A stretch of 64,000 nt of DNA from Kordia jejudonensis (GCF_001005315.1 NZ_LBMG01000002.1:1-64000); one strand, 5' to 3'. Positions 25,160 to 33,074 are shown, counted from the first letter of the stretch. Notes: generated by a model from the sequence alone, not told the origin. Translations and numbers: made by a program.

Positions 25160-26398
25160 TTGTATTTTATCTATAACATATTAATCTACATTACGGGGTT
25201 CTTCCTAAATATAGTTGCACTATTTCATAAAAAACTTGGACTTTTTGTGACTGGACGAAAGACGGTTTTTGAAACTTTAGCAAACCAAATTGAAACTACA
25301 GACAACGTTATTTGGTTTCACACAGCTTCTTTGGGCGAATATGAACAAGGTTTGCCTGTTTTAGAAGCTTTGAAAAAGCAATATCCAACACACAAATTTG
25401 TACTGACATTTTTTTCTCCTTCTGGTTATGAAGTGAAAAAAGATAGTGGCGTTGCAGATGTAATTACCTATTTGCCATTAGATACGAAAGCGAATGCCAA
25501 GCGTTTTTTAGATTTGGTAAAACCAACATTGGTTGTGTTTGTGAAGTATGAGTTTTGGCCAAATTATTTAGCGGAGTTAAAGAAGCGTACGATTCACACC
25601 ATTTCTATTTCTACTATTTTTAGGCCTTCTCAGGTGTTTTTTAAATCGTATGGTGGCTGGATGCGAAAGTCGTTGCATGCGTTTAACCATATTTTTGTAC
25701 AGGATGAAGCTTCAAAAAAGTTGCTTTTATCTATTAATTATACAACTGTAACAGTTAGTGGCGACACACGTTTTGACAGGGTTTTAGAGATTTTAGAACG
25801 TGATAATTCGTTGCCGTTTGTAGCAGATTTTAAAGGAAATTCAACGTGTATTGTGATTGGAAGTAGTTGGCAAGAAGATGAAGCTATTTTTGTGCCTTTT
25901 ATCAATTCGTCTCCCAATGATTGTAAATATATTATTGCGCCGCATAACATTAAACAACAAGAAATTCTGAAACTGAAACAAAGCATTACCAAATCTACTG
26001 TATTGTTTTCAGAAATGGAACAGCATGAAAATTTGAATCAGTTTGATGTGTTTATTGTAGATACAATTGGAATTTTGACTAAAATTTATAGTTATGCAGA
26101 TATTGCTTATGTTGGTGGCGGCATGGGAACTACAGGATTGCACAACACGCTAGAACCTGCCGTTTTTGGAATTCCGGTTGTGATTGGCAAAACGTATGCT
26201 GGATTTAAGGAAGCTGAAGATTTGGTACAACTTGGTGGTATTATTTCTGTGAAGCATCAAGATGAGTTTGCAAATACGATGACACGTTTGCTTACAGATA
26301 CAGATTTTAATGAAGAAGTTAGTAACATCAACCACAACTATGTTCATTCTCATGGAAATGCTAGTGAAATTATCATGAATTATCTATCTAAATTTTAA
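25160..26398 (+). CDS. waaA: 3-deoxy-D-manno-octulosonic acid (Kdo) transferase
   Basis: About 412 residues. It adds Kdo to lipid A precursor at the inner membrane. Seen: an N-terminal membrane anchor (FIYNILIYITGFFLNIVAL), the VIWFHTASLGEYEQGLPV region with the catalytic Glu, FFSPSGYEV, IGSSWQEDE (nucleotide site), and YVGGGMGTTGLHNTLEPAVFG near the C-terminus. No ATG exists in the first 150 residues. The relatives start near YFIYN, favouring the TTG at 25160; a GTG at 25124 directly after an in-frame stop is the alternative and would add 12 residues. Confidence 0.92.
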   Translation: MYFIYNILIYITGFFLNIVALFHKKLGLFVTGRKTVFETLANQIETTDNVIWFHTASLGEYEQGLPVLEALKKQYPTHKFVLTFFSPSGYEVKKDSGVADVITYLPLDTKANAKRFLDLVKPTLVVFVKYEFWPNYLAELKKRTIHTISISTIFRPSQVFFKSYGGWMRKSLHAFNHIFVQDEASKKLLLSINYTTVTVSGDTRFDRVLEILERDNSLPFVADFKGNSTCIVIGSSWQEDEAIFVPFINSSPNDCKYIIAPHNIKQQEILKLKQSITKSTVLFSEMEQHENLNQFDVFIVDTIGILTKIYSYADIAYVGGGMGTTGLHNTLEPAVFGIPVVIGKTYAGFKEAEDLVQLGGIISVKHQDEFANTMTRLLTDTDFNEEVSNINHNYVHSHGNASEIIMNYLSKF

Positions 26399-26535
26399 GA
26401 TATCTTCAAAAAGTTACCTTTTATCTATAAAATTGACAATTTTACAGTGTGTTAAAAAGATGTTAAAGCATTCTTTGTTTATCCGTAAAAGAAATCTTAA
26501 CATTGTTGTACAATTAACAATAAATAAGATCAGAG

Positions 26536-26925
26536 ATGAAAAAAGTAATTTTAAAAGTAGCACTTGCAGTTGCATTGGTATTTGGTGTAACTTCATGTGA
26601 AGAAGTGAAGAAAAAGACAGACGAAGCTGCTGAAAAAACGGAAGCTGCTGCAAAAAAAGCTGGAGAAGAAATTGAAGAAGCTGCCGAAGCTACAAAAGAA
26701 GCCGTAAAAGAAACAGCAAAGGATATTGAAGAAGCAGCAAAAGATGCAAAAGATGCTACTGAAAAAGCGGTAAATGATGCTGTTGATGGAGCAAAAGAAA
26801 CTGCTAAAGATGTAAAAGAAAGTGCTGAAAAAGGCGCTGAAAATGTAAAAGATGCAGCAAATAAAGCTGTGGAAGATACGAAGAAAGCTGCTAGTGACTT
26901 GAAACAAAAAGCTACAGAAAACTAA
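26536..26925 (+). CDS. Small lipoprotein with LEA-like Ala/Lys/Glu repeats
   Basis: 129 residues. Signal peptide VALAVALVFGVTSCEE has a lipobox (lipid Cys about residue 21). The remainder is a low-complexity amphipathic helix of roughly 11-residue repeats rich in Ala, Glu, Lys and Thr (KETAKDIEEAAKDAKDATEK), like late embryogenesis abundant or apolipoprotein-type helices. A stress-related, membrane-associated or spacer role is inference; compositional bias makes homology searches unreliable. It has its own terminator at 26953. Confidence 0.75.
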   Translation: MKKVILKVALAVALVFGVTSCEEVKKKTDEAAEKTEAAAKKAGEEIEEAAEATKEAVKETAKDIEEAAKDAKDATEKAVNDAVDGAKETAKDVKESAEKGAENVKDAANKAVEDTKKAASDLKQKATEN

Positions 26926-26952
26926 GCATAACTTAGTTATTTTATAAAAGAT

Positions 26953-26983
26953 AAAAGCTTCTCCAATTGGAGAAGCTTTTTTT
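26953..26983 (+). terminator. Terminator after the LEA-like lipoprotein
   Basis: AAAAGCTTCTCC pairs with GGAGAAGCTTTT, followed by T-run. The stem is palindromic and strong. Confidence 0.9.
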
Positions 26984-26993
26984 ATGTTTTATA

Positions 26994-27179
26994 CTATTTT
27001 AAGGGTTCTGTACAATAATTTCTACATGTATTATTTGTTAAATCTGTACAGTTTTCGCAAGAATATAAAGGACAAGAAAAAGTATCTGTATCTAAATTCA
27101 AACCACCACCTCTTTTGTTTTCAAGGTTAGAGATTGATTTTTTATTCAATGCTAAACTTTTGAAATTCTTTTTTTTCAT
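26994..27179 (-). CDS. Small double-glycine leader peptide
   Basis: 61 residues: leader MKKKNFKSLALNKKSISNL, then NKRGGGL (Gly residues 24-26), then a core with six Cys (FSCPLYSCENCTDL, NTCRNYC). It is of the same type as the 18-19 kb group but 7 kb away. On the minus strand, TAGATTTG at 27210-27217 matches the -7 box, 31 bp before the ATG. A TACG-N4-CGTA motif at 27266 has different spacing from the five regulated palindromes and is not counted with them. Confidence 0.7.
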   Translation of the reverse strand: MKKKNFKSLALNKKSISNLENKRGGGLNLDTDTFSCPLYSCENCTDLTNNTCRNYCTEPLK

Positions 27180-27209
27180 AATTTACTATTTTATAATTAA
27201 ACAATGACC

Positions 27210-27217
27210 CAAATCTA
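27210..27217 (-). promoter_or_regulatory. Candidate -7 box of the peptide gene at 26994
   Basis: Minus-strand TAGATTTG is an exact TAnnTTTG. A TTTG 15 bp further upstream is closer than the usual spacing, so this is tentative. Confidence 0.4.
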
Positions 27218-27327
27218 TGGTGTAAATCTATCCAAAAAAAGGAATATGAGTCGCTATTTATATATTACGAGTCCGTAACATTAAGTCATGCTTATGATTT
27301 ATAAATTGCAAGTGTTTGTGAAAAATT

Positions 27328-27367
27328 AAAACAGCAACTAATACACGATCAGTTGCTGTTTTTTTTA
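27328..27367 (-). terminator. Terminator of the first S74/T9SS gene
   Basis: AAAACAGCAACT pairs with AGTTGCTGTTTT with A and T runs on both sides. It lies 34 bp past the stop at 27401. Confidence 0.8.
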
Positions 27368-27400
27368 TTATTTAGTATGTACGATATGGTAAATTTGAGC

Positions 27401-28900
27401 TTATTTGATAATCATTTTTCTAGTCACTTTGATTTCTCCGTTAGAAGTTAAGCTGTAGATAAACATTCCTCTTCCAATTTCATTTGAGTTGATACTTACT
27501 TGTCCTTTTTCACCAGATATATTGTAATCTCTGATAAATTTACCTGTCATATCAAAAACAGAAATTGTTGCTTCTGTACTGCTTGGCAAAGTATAGTTAA
27601 TTACTGTTCTACTTGTAAAAGGATTTGGTCTGTTTTGATCCATAGAGAAACCTACATCTTCAAGACCTTCTACCGTTCCTTTCTTTTCTATAGCGTTGCC
27701 ATTTTTTAGTGCTTCTAGTTCATTTTCTAATGAAGCTACTTTTTCGTTCATTTCATTTAAACTTGATGTCAAAATTGAAATTAATCCAACATAGTTTACG
27801 GCTTTGTATTCAAATGTACCAGCTTCTTTTTCATCTTTCCCAATAATTGGTCTGTTGATCGTTGTTACCAATTCAGGAAATACTTCTTCAATGTTTTGAG
27901 CGATGAATCCGTGTTGTACTTCAGAAGGTAAGTTTAAATGATCATTTTCTTTAAATGTATATGTAACTGCATCTAACTGTGCTAACTTGTCTAATACATT
28001 TTCTTCATTTTGAATATTTTCTTTTAACTTTCTATCAGAAGCTGTAAATGTTCCTGTTACGGTAACATTTCCATTAAAATATCCTGCAAAACGGTTTGTT
28101 GTTGTTGGAGAGCTTCCATAAATAGCTGCACCAAAACCAGTAGGATTACTTACAATACTTCCAATAAATCCTTGAACACCATAGGTACTTCCGTTAGAAC
28201 TACCTGTTACTCTTGCACGTACTCCTGTACTTTGAAATGCATCACTTACATTTACATTGACACCTGTATCACTGTAAGCTCCTCCTTTGTGATTTACATC
28301 GACACCTGTTTTTATGTAGCCCGAAAGCAGATTGATAGCTTTCATTTCTGTAAAGTAACTACCTGTTGTAGTATTGTTTCGTACAATGAAACCTGTTTTA
28401 GTACTACTTCCTGTCAAAGTACTGTAATCGATACCAACCATTGGTTCGTTGGAAGCTAGTGGTTTTCCAAAAAATGTTCTCCCATCAAAAGTCATGGTTG
28501 CATTTAACGTAGATGATGTTGAAGTAAAACTTGTAGCAGATCGAAACTCTAAGTTACTCTTCGTAGTATCTCCAATCCATTGAATTCTCGGATTATCGTC
28601 ACCTACATCTTGATATCCCATAGTTAACGCTCTATTTTTTAACTGAAAACGCAATCCGAATACTTCTTGAGTTCCCGTGTTGAGTTTACCTATAGAAAAC
28701 CACTGACTCGAATTGAAGTCAAATGCTGTTCCCGCATCTAATTGTGTTACCAAACCTGGTCGGAATCTAAAAATTTCCTGTCCGCTAAATTGTTGTGGAA
28801 TCGGATTGAAAATTGAAGAAAACACAGATCCTGATGATTGGTTTTGCGCAAAAGTTATTCCCGCAAAGAGTAAGGCTAATAGTAAAGTAATTTTTTTCAT
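27401..28900 (-). CDS. T9SS-exported tail-fibre-like protein with S74 chaperone domain (1 of 3)
   Basis: 499 residues from the ATG at 28898-28900; an upstream in-frame start at 28954 would put 18 residues before the clear signal peptide KKITLLLALLFAGITFAQ. The N-terminal region (30-280) holds repeated short beta motifs such as GSSNGSTYGVQGF and AAIYGSSPTTTNRFAGYFNG. TASDRKLKENI (about 287) opens the peptidase S74 / intramolecular chaperone of endosialidase domain, which includes QHGFIAQNIEEVFPELV. A short coiled coil follows, and the last 85 residues (NRPNPFTSRTVINY...) are a T9SS sorting domain. Probably a surface adhesin or fibre. Confidence 0.88.
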   Translation of the reverse strand: MKKITLLLALLFAGITFAQNQSSGSVFSSIFNPIPQQFSGQEIFRFRPGLVTQLDAGTAFDFNSSQWFSIGKLNTGTQEVFGLRFQLKNRALTMGYQDVGDDNPRIQWIGDTTKSNLEFRSATSFTSTSSTLNATMTFDGRTFFGKPLASNEPMVGIDYSTLTGSSTKTGFIVRNNTTTGSYFTEMKAINLLSGYIKTGVDVNHKGGAYSDTGVNVNVSDAFQSTGVRARVTGSSNGSTYGVQGFIGSIVSNPTGFGAAIYGSSPTTTNRFAGYFNGNVTVTGTFTASDRKLKENIQNEENVLDKLAQLDAVTYTFKENDHLNLPSEVQHGFIAQNIEEVFPELVTTINRPIIGKDEKEAGTFEYKAVNYVGLISILTSSLNEMNEKVASLENELEALKNGNAIEKKGTVEGLEDVGFSMDQNRPNPFTSRTVINYTLPSSTEATISVFDMTGKFIRDYNISGEKGQVSINSNEIGRGMFIYSLTSNGEIKVTRKMIIK

Positions 28901-28957
28901 GGTTAAATAATTTTTGATTAGTTTGTTTAAATATATTTCTAAAACATTAAACACAAT

Positions 28958-28972
28958 TACGGTTTAACCGTA
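28958..28972 (-). promoter_or_regulatory. TACGG-N5-CCGTA palindrome, site 3 (first S74 gene)
   Basis: TACGGTTTAACCGTA has perfect arms. On the minus strand TATATTTA (28928-28935) begins exactly 22 bp after it, with the ATG 57 bp away. Confidence 0.75.
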
Positions 28973-29094
28973 AAAATGACTCTGTATCAGATAATTATGA
29001 TTTTTTTAACATGCTGAAGTTTTTCGTAAAATGATAAAAAAGGAAGCGCTATCGTATGATTTGAAAGGATTTTTTAAAAAAAGTATTGTATTGA

Positions 29095-29241
29095 AAAGAG
29101 GCTTTCTAAAAAGTATAAAAAACGTCATTCTGAACTTGATTCAGTATCAATTCAGCATCTCATTACACTGATTTTCAATGGATATGAGAAACCGAATCAA
29201 GTTCGGCTTAACGAAAATTTAGCTTTTCAGGCAACCTCTTC
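29095..29241 (-). repeat. Dispersed structured repeat, copy C
   Basis: About 147 bp on the minus strand. Its reverse complement matches copy B (GCTAAATTTTCGTTAAGCCGAACTTG region) and copy A. It keeps CCGAA-CTTGA-TTCGG and CTGAATCAAGTTCAG hairpins. The outer arms (GAGGTTGCCTGAAAAG / CTTTTTAGAAAGCCTC) pair less well than in copy B. Confidence 0.85.
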
Positions 29242-29273
29242 AATTTTTATAGTACGTTTTTATTAAATAAAAA

Positions 29274-30857
29274 TTATCGGACAATCATCTTTTTAGAAAT
29301 GATTATTTCATTGTCTGAGATTAAGGTATAGATAAATATTCCTTTCCCTATATCGCTTGAATTGATCGTCAATTGCCCTTTTTCATCAGATAGATTGTAT
29401 TCTTTGATAAACTTCCCTGATAAATCGACAACTGCAATTGTTGCTTTTGTATTACTAGGCAATCTGTAGTTTATAACGGACTGATTTGTAAACGGATTTG
29501 GTTTATTTTGCTCCATGGAAAAACCTGAATCGATAGTATCATCTAGATTGTCTAAATCGCCTTTATCCGTAAGTCCAACTTCCCTTCTCATGTCTTCTAA
29601 CTGACTTTCTAGCGTTGCTACTTTTTCATTTAATTCTTCAATATTGGCTGTTGATTTTTCATTTAACTCTTTGATACTTGACGTTAAGATTGAAATAAGT
29701 CCTGTATAGTTTACCGCTTTGTACTCGTATATTCCAGCCGGTTTATTGTCTTTATCCATAATAGGCTTTTGAATCGTTGTTACCAATTCAGGATATACTT
29801 CTTCAAGGTTTTGTGCCAAAAATCCGTGCTGTAAGTCACTTGAAAGATGCAATTGATCATTTGATTTAAATGTGTAGGTAACCGCATTTAACTGTGCTAA
29901 TTTTTCCAACACATTGCTTTCGTCTTTAATATTGTCTTTTAATTTTTCATCAGAAGATGTAAATGTTCCTGTTACAAAAACATTTCCATTAAAATAACCT
30001 GCAAATCGATTGGAGTCTGTTGCTGAAGTACCATAAATAGCGGCGCCAAAAGCAGGATTTTTCACATCAGCGGTACTTGATACGGATCCAAAAACACCAT
30101 ATGTTGGACCATCACTACCATTATCAGTTACAAGTGCTCTTACACCTGTATTCTGAGTTCCTCCATCTAAACGCACATTAATTCCAGTATTATCGAAGCT
30201 AGAACCCGTAGTACTTTCAATATCTAAACCTACTTTACTAAAGCCTCCAGCATTGTTTATGGATCGTATTCCTGTCATAAAAGCACCATTTTGACTCGCA
30301 TCGGTTTCTAAAGTTAAACCCACACGCGAAGAAGCGCCACTGACTACTGTATAATCAATACTAACTTTTGTATCAAATGCAGATAATGGATCTCCAAAAT
30401 ACGTTCTTCCATCATTTGTCATCGTTGCTACGAGTGTAGAACTAGTAGATGTAAAACTGTTTGCAGCTCTAAATTCTAAAGAAGTTGTTGAAGCATTGGC
30501 ATTGCCAACCCATTGAATTCTTGGGTTTATATCACTTAAATCTTGATATCCCATAGTTAATGCTTTGTTTGGCAATTGAAAACGTAAGCCATATACATTT
30601 TGACTTCCCGTGTTTAGTCTTCCGATAGAAAACCATCTACTATTTGTAAAACCAAAGCTCGTCCCTGAATCTAGTTGAGTTACTAAACCAGGTCTGAATC
30701 TAAAAATTTCTCCTGTTCCAAATTGTTGTGGTATTGGATTGTTGATGGTTGATTGTACGGGATCAAAAGATTGATTCCGAGGAACAGGCTGTGCTATAAT
30801 TTGCGAAAAACAAATTGTAGTAATAAATAATGCAAAAAGTAATGTAATTTTTTTCAT
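29274..30857 (-). CDS. T9SS-exported tail-fibre-like protein with S74 chaperone domain (2 of 3)
   Basis: 527 residues with signal peptide KKITLLFALFITTICFSQ. The architecture is that of the neighbour at 27401: a conserved N-terminal part (IFRFRPGLVTQLDSGTSFGF, RLNTGSQNVYGLRFQLPNK), a divergent middle, TSSDEKLKDNI opening the S74 domain, LQHGFLAQNLEEVYPELV, a longer coiled coil (ELNEKSTANIEELNEKVATL), and a T9SS sorting domain (NKPNPFTNQSVINYRLP). The S74 catalytic-type Ser-Asp and His are present. Middle regions differ strongly between the three copies while both ends are conserved, suggesting diversification of exposed parts. Confidence 0.88.
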   Translation of the reverse strand: MKKITLLFALFITTICFSQIIAQPVPRNQSFDPVQSTINNPIPQQFGTGEIFRFRPGLVTQLDSGTSFGFTNSRWFSIGRLNTGSQNVYGLRFQLPNKALTMGYQDLSDINPRIQWVGNANASTTSLEFRAANSFTSTSSTLVATMTNDGRTYFGDPLSAFDTKVSIDYTVVSGASSRVGLTLETDASQNGAFMTGIRSINNAGGFSKVGLDIESTTGSSFDNTGINVRLDGGTQNTGVRALVTDNGSDGPTYGVFGSVSSTADVKNPAFGAAIYGTSATDSNRFAGYFNGNVFVTGTFTSSDEKLKDNIKDESNVLEKLAQLNAVTYTFKSNDQLHLSSDLQHGFLAQNLEEVYPELVTTIQKPIMDKDNKPAGIYEYKAVNYTGLISILTSSIKELNEKSTANIEELNEKVATLESQLEDMRREVGLTDKGDLDNLDDTIDSGFSMEQNKPNPFTNQSVINYRLPSNTKATIAVVDLSGKFIKEYNLSDEKGQLTINSSDIGKGIFIYTLISDNEIIISKKMIVR

Positions 30858-30916
30858 AAGTTGATGTATTTTTTGGTTAACATGTTTAAATGTAGACTCA
30901 AAAAACTAAACAATAG

Positions 30917-30931
30917 TATGGGATAACCGTA
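30917..30931 (-). promoter_or_regulatory. TACGG-N5-CCATA palindrome, site 4 (second S74 gene)
   Basis: On the minus strand TACGGTTATCCCATA. TACATTTA (30887-30894) begins exactly 22 bp after it and the ATG is 59 bp away. Confidence 0.75.
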
Positions 30932-31020
30932 AAATTAAACCATTAATAATCAGTATTTTATAAATAAATTATTTCATTAATGACATAACAATTGCAGAAA
31001 TATTGCTGATATAACTACAT

Positions 31021-31062
31021 AAAAAAGCCGAAGTTGTTGTTTAACTTCGGCTTTCGTTTTTT
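31021..31062 (-). terminator. Terminator of the third S74 gene
   Basis: AAAGCCGAAGTT pairs with AACTTCGGCTTT. Read on the minus strand it ends in a T-run. A near copy is at 32843. Confidence 0.8.
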
Positions 31063-31084
31063 ATTCTTACATACATGAATAAAA

Positions 31085-32656
31085 TTATCGAATAATCATC
31101 TTTTTAGAAATGATTACTTCATTCCCTGAGATTAATGTATAAATAAATATTCCTTTTCCAATATCGCTTGAATTGATAATCAATTGCCCTTTTTCATTAG
31201 CTAATTCATATTCTTTAACAAACTTTCCTGATAAGTCTACAACAGCAATCGACGCTTTAGTATCGCTTGGCAACCTGTAGTTGATTACAGACTGATCTGT
31301 AAAAGGATTTGGTTTGTTTTGCTCCATTAAGAAACCACCATCTATAGTACCTTCATCATCTTCTACTTTAGATTTTTCATTAGATTGTGCTTCGTATCTT
31401 AAATCTGCCAATTCACTTTTTAACAACGTCATTTCTTCGTTCATTTCTTTTAAACTAGATGTCAAAATTGAAATCATTCCAATATAGTTTACAGATTTAT
31501 ATTCATATATACCTAGCTCTTTATTATTTTCATCCAAAATAGGCTTCTTAATTGTAGATACTAATTCTGGAAAAACTTCTTCAACATTTTGAGCGATGAA
31601 TCCGTGTTGTAAATTTGAAGGAAGATTTAATTGATCATTTGGTTTAAATGTATAATTAACAGCATCTAACTGAGTTAATTTTTCCAACATATTTTCTTCA
31701 ACCTTAATATCATTTTTCAGTTTTCTATCTGAACCTGAAGAAAATGATCCTGTTACTACTACATTTCCTGCAAAATAACCTGCATATCTGTTTGTCGTTG
31801 CTGCTGAACTACCATATATACCTGCTCCAAAACCAGTAGGTGTTACACCACTAGGTCCAGTAACAGATCCTCGTACACCATTAGAGCTACCGCCACTTGC
31901 TTGACTTCGCACAGATGAACTTACTCCTGTATTATAATATCCATCTAACAAGCTAACACTAACACCAGTATTCCCGTAAGAACCACCATCACTTCTAATG
32001 CTCATTCCTGTTTTTATGGTACACGAAACATTGTTGATAGACTTGAAACCCGTAATTGTATAATAATTACTTTCACTTTTACCGTTTTCAACAGTTACAC
32101 CTGTTCTGCTATTGGTAGCAACATCGCTATAATCCACGCCAACTTTTGTTTCACTAGTTGCTAATGGAGATCCAAAAAAGGTATTTCCTTCATTTGTCAT
32201 TGTTGCGACTAATGTAGAATTTGTAGATGTAAAACTATTGGCTACTCTAAATTCAAAATCCGTTCCTACGGAAGAGCCTGCGCCTACCCATTGCAGTCTA
32301 GGATTTGTATCGTTAATATCTTGATATCCCATAGTTAATGCTCTATTTGGCAATTGAAAACGCAAACCGTATACATTCTGACTTCCCGTATTTAGTCTAC
32401 CGATAGAAAACCATCGGCTATTGGTAAAACCAAAACTACTTCCAGAATCTAACTGTGTTACCAAACCTGGTCTGAATCTGAAAATTTCCCCTGTACCAAA
32501 TTGCTGCCCTATGGGAAAATTAATTGACGAACTAACACTTCCAAAAGACTGGTTAAACCCAAGCAATATAGGTGTCGGCGAAGGTGCTGGAATAGGTGTT
32601 TGAGCAAAAGAAATTGCTGTAAAAAAAGAGATTAAAATAAACGTAATTTTTTTCAT
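31085..32656 (-). CDS. T9SS-exported tail-fibre-like protein with S74 chaperone domain (3 of 3)
   Basis: 523 residues from the ATG at 32654-32656 (signal peptide KKITFILISFFTAISFAQ); the longer in-frame reading to 32710 is rejected for the same reason as in its paralogue. It contains IFRFRPGLVTQLDSGSSFGF, a Gly/Ser-rich middle (SQASGGSSNGVRGSVTGPSG), SSGSDRKLKNDI and LQHGFIAQNVEEVFPELV of the S74 domain, and the T9SS sorting domain NKPNPFTDQSVINYRLP. Compared with copy 2, the ends are almost the same and the middle is changed. The group of three is probably the product of tandem duplication. Confidence 0.88.
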   Translation of the reverse strand: MKKITFILISFFTAISFAQTPIPAPSPTPILLGFNQSFGSVSSSINFPIGQQFGTGEIFRFRPGLVTQLDSGSSFGFTNSRWFSIGRLNTGSQNVYGLRFQLPNRALTMGYQDINDTNPRLQWVGAGSSVGTDFEFRVANSFTSTNSTLVATMTNEGNTFFGSPLATSETKVGVDYSDVATNSRTGVTVENGKSESNYYTITGFKSINNVSCTIKTGMSIRSDGGSYGNTGVSVSLLDGYYNTGVSSSVRSQASGGSSNGVRGSVTGPSGVTPTGFGAGIYGSSAATTNRYAGYFAGNVVVTGSFSSGSDRKLKNDIKVEENMLEKLTQLDAVNYTFKPNDQLNLPSNLQHGFIAQNVEEVFPELVSTIKKPILDENNKELGIYEYKSVNYIGMISILTSSLKEMNEEMTLLKSELADLRYEAQSNEKSKVEDDEGTIDGGFLMEQNKPNPFTDQSVINYRLPSDTKASIAVVDLSGKFVKEYELANEKGQLIINSSDIGKGIFIYTLISGNEVIISKKMIIR

Positions 32657-32713
32657 GGTTAATTGTTTTGAATTAATTTTGTTTAAAAATAATCTCAAAA
32701 AGTTAAACAAAAT

Positions 32714-32728
32714 TACGGGATAACCGTA
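32714..32728 (-). promoter_or_regulatory. TACGG-N5-CCGTA palindrome, site 5 (third S74 gene)
   Basis: TACGGTTATCCCGTA on the minus strand has perfect outer arms. TATTTTTA (32684-32691) begins exactly 22 bp after it and the ATG is 57 bp away. Confidence 0.78.
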
Positions 32729-32842
32729 AAATTAAATCATTAATAATCAGTATTTTATTAGTATAATCGTTGCATTAATGACAAAAGAATCGCAGAAACA
32801 TTGCAGAAATCGTAATAAAAAAATTTCAGATATGATTGCATA

Positions 32843-32880
32843 AAAAAAGCCAAAGTCTTATCAACTTCGGCTTTCGCTTT
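32843..32880 (-). terminator. Terminator downstream of tRNA-Leu
   Basis: AAAGCCAAAGTC...AACTTCGGCTTT hairpin with minus-strand T-run, right after the tRNA. It is nearly the same as the hairpin at 31021-31062. Confidence 0.75.
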
Positions 32881-32883
32881 TTG

Positions 32884-32965
32884 TGCGGGTGAAAGGACTC
32901 GAACCTTCACACCGTGAGGCACTAGATCCTAAGTCTAGCGTGTCTACCAATTTCACCACACCCGC
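32884..32965 (-). tRNA. tRNA-Leu (anticodon UAG)
   Basis: On the minus strand a cloverleaf starts GCGGGTG and ends CACCCGC plus A, with a D-arm containing AAATTGGTAGACA, an anticodon arm CTAGA-CTTAGGA-TCTAG (loop anticodon TAG), a long variable arm typical of Leu (GTGCCTCACGGTGT region) and a T-arm GGTTCGAGTCC. CCA is not encoded. It reads CUA codons. Confidence 0.93.
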
Positions 32966-33074
32966 AAATGTGGGTGCAAATATAAAGAAGATTTTCAATT
33001 TTCAAAGCAACTCGCAACTATTTTTACCTCTTTTTTTAGTACATTTGAGTATCTAGATAAATTCAATATACTTC

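Larger units (their letters stand above)
28901..29273. other. Intergenic region before the first S74 gene
   Basis: 373 bases holding, from left to right, the promoter and palindrome of the 27401-28900 gene (28928-28972) and the structured repeat copy C (29095-29241). The rest is unassigned AT-rich sequence. Confidence 0.7.
32657..33074. other. Intergenic region with promoter, terminator and tRNA
   Basis: 418 bases without a protein gene. It holds the palindrome and promoter of the third S74 gene (32684-32728), a hairpin at 32843-32880, and tRNA-Leu (32884-32965). Confidence 0.75.

Noticed and set aside
26593-26907. Minus-strand ORF rich in Phe and Ser opposite the LEA-like lipoprotein
   Set aside because: It is the antisense of the Ala/Lys/Glu repeats and has no independent support.
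27266-27277. TACGAGTCCGTA before the peptide gene at 26994 as a sixth regulon site
   Set aside because: The spacing is TACG-N4-CGTA (12 bp), not 15 bp, it lies 87 bp from the start, and no TAnnTT box lies at 22 bp. It was not counted.
27401-32656. Possible prophage, because of tail-fibre-like proteins with S74 domains
   Set aside because: All three carry signal peptides and T9SS sorting domains, and no capsid, terminase, integrase or lysis gene is near. They are host surface proteins.
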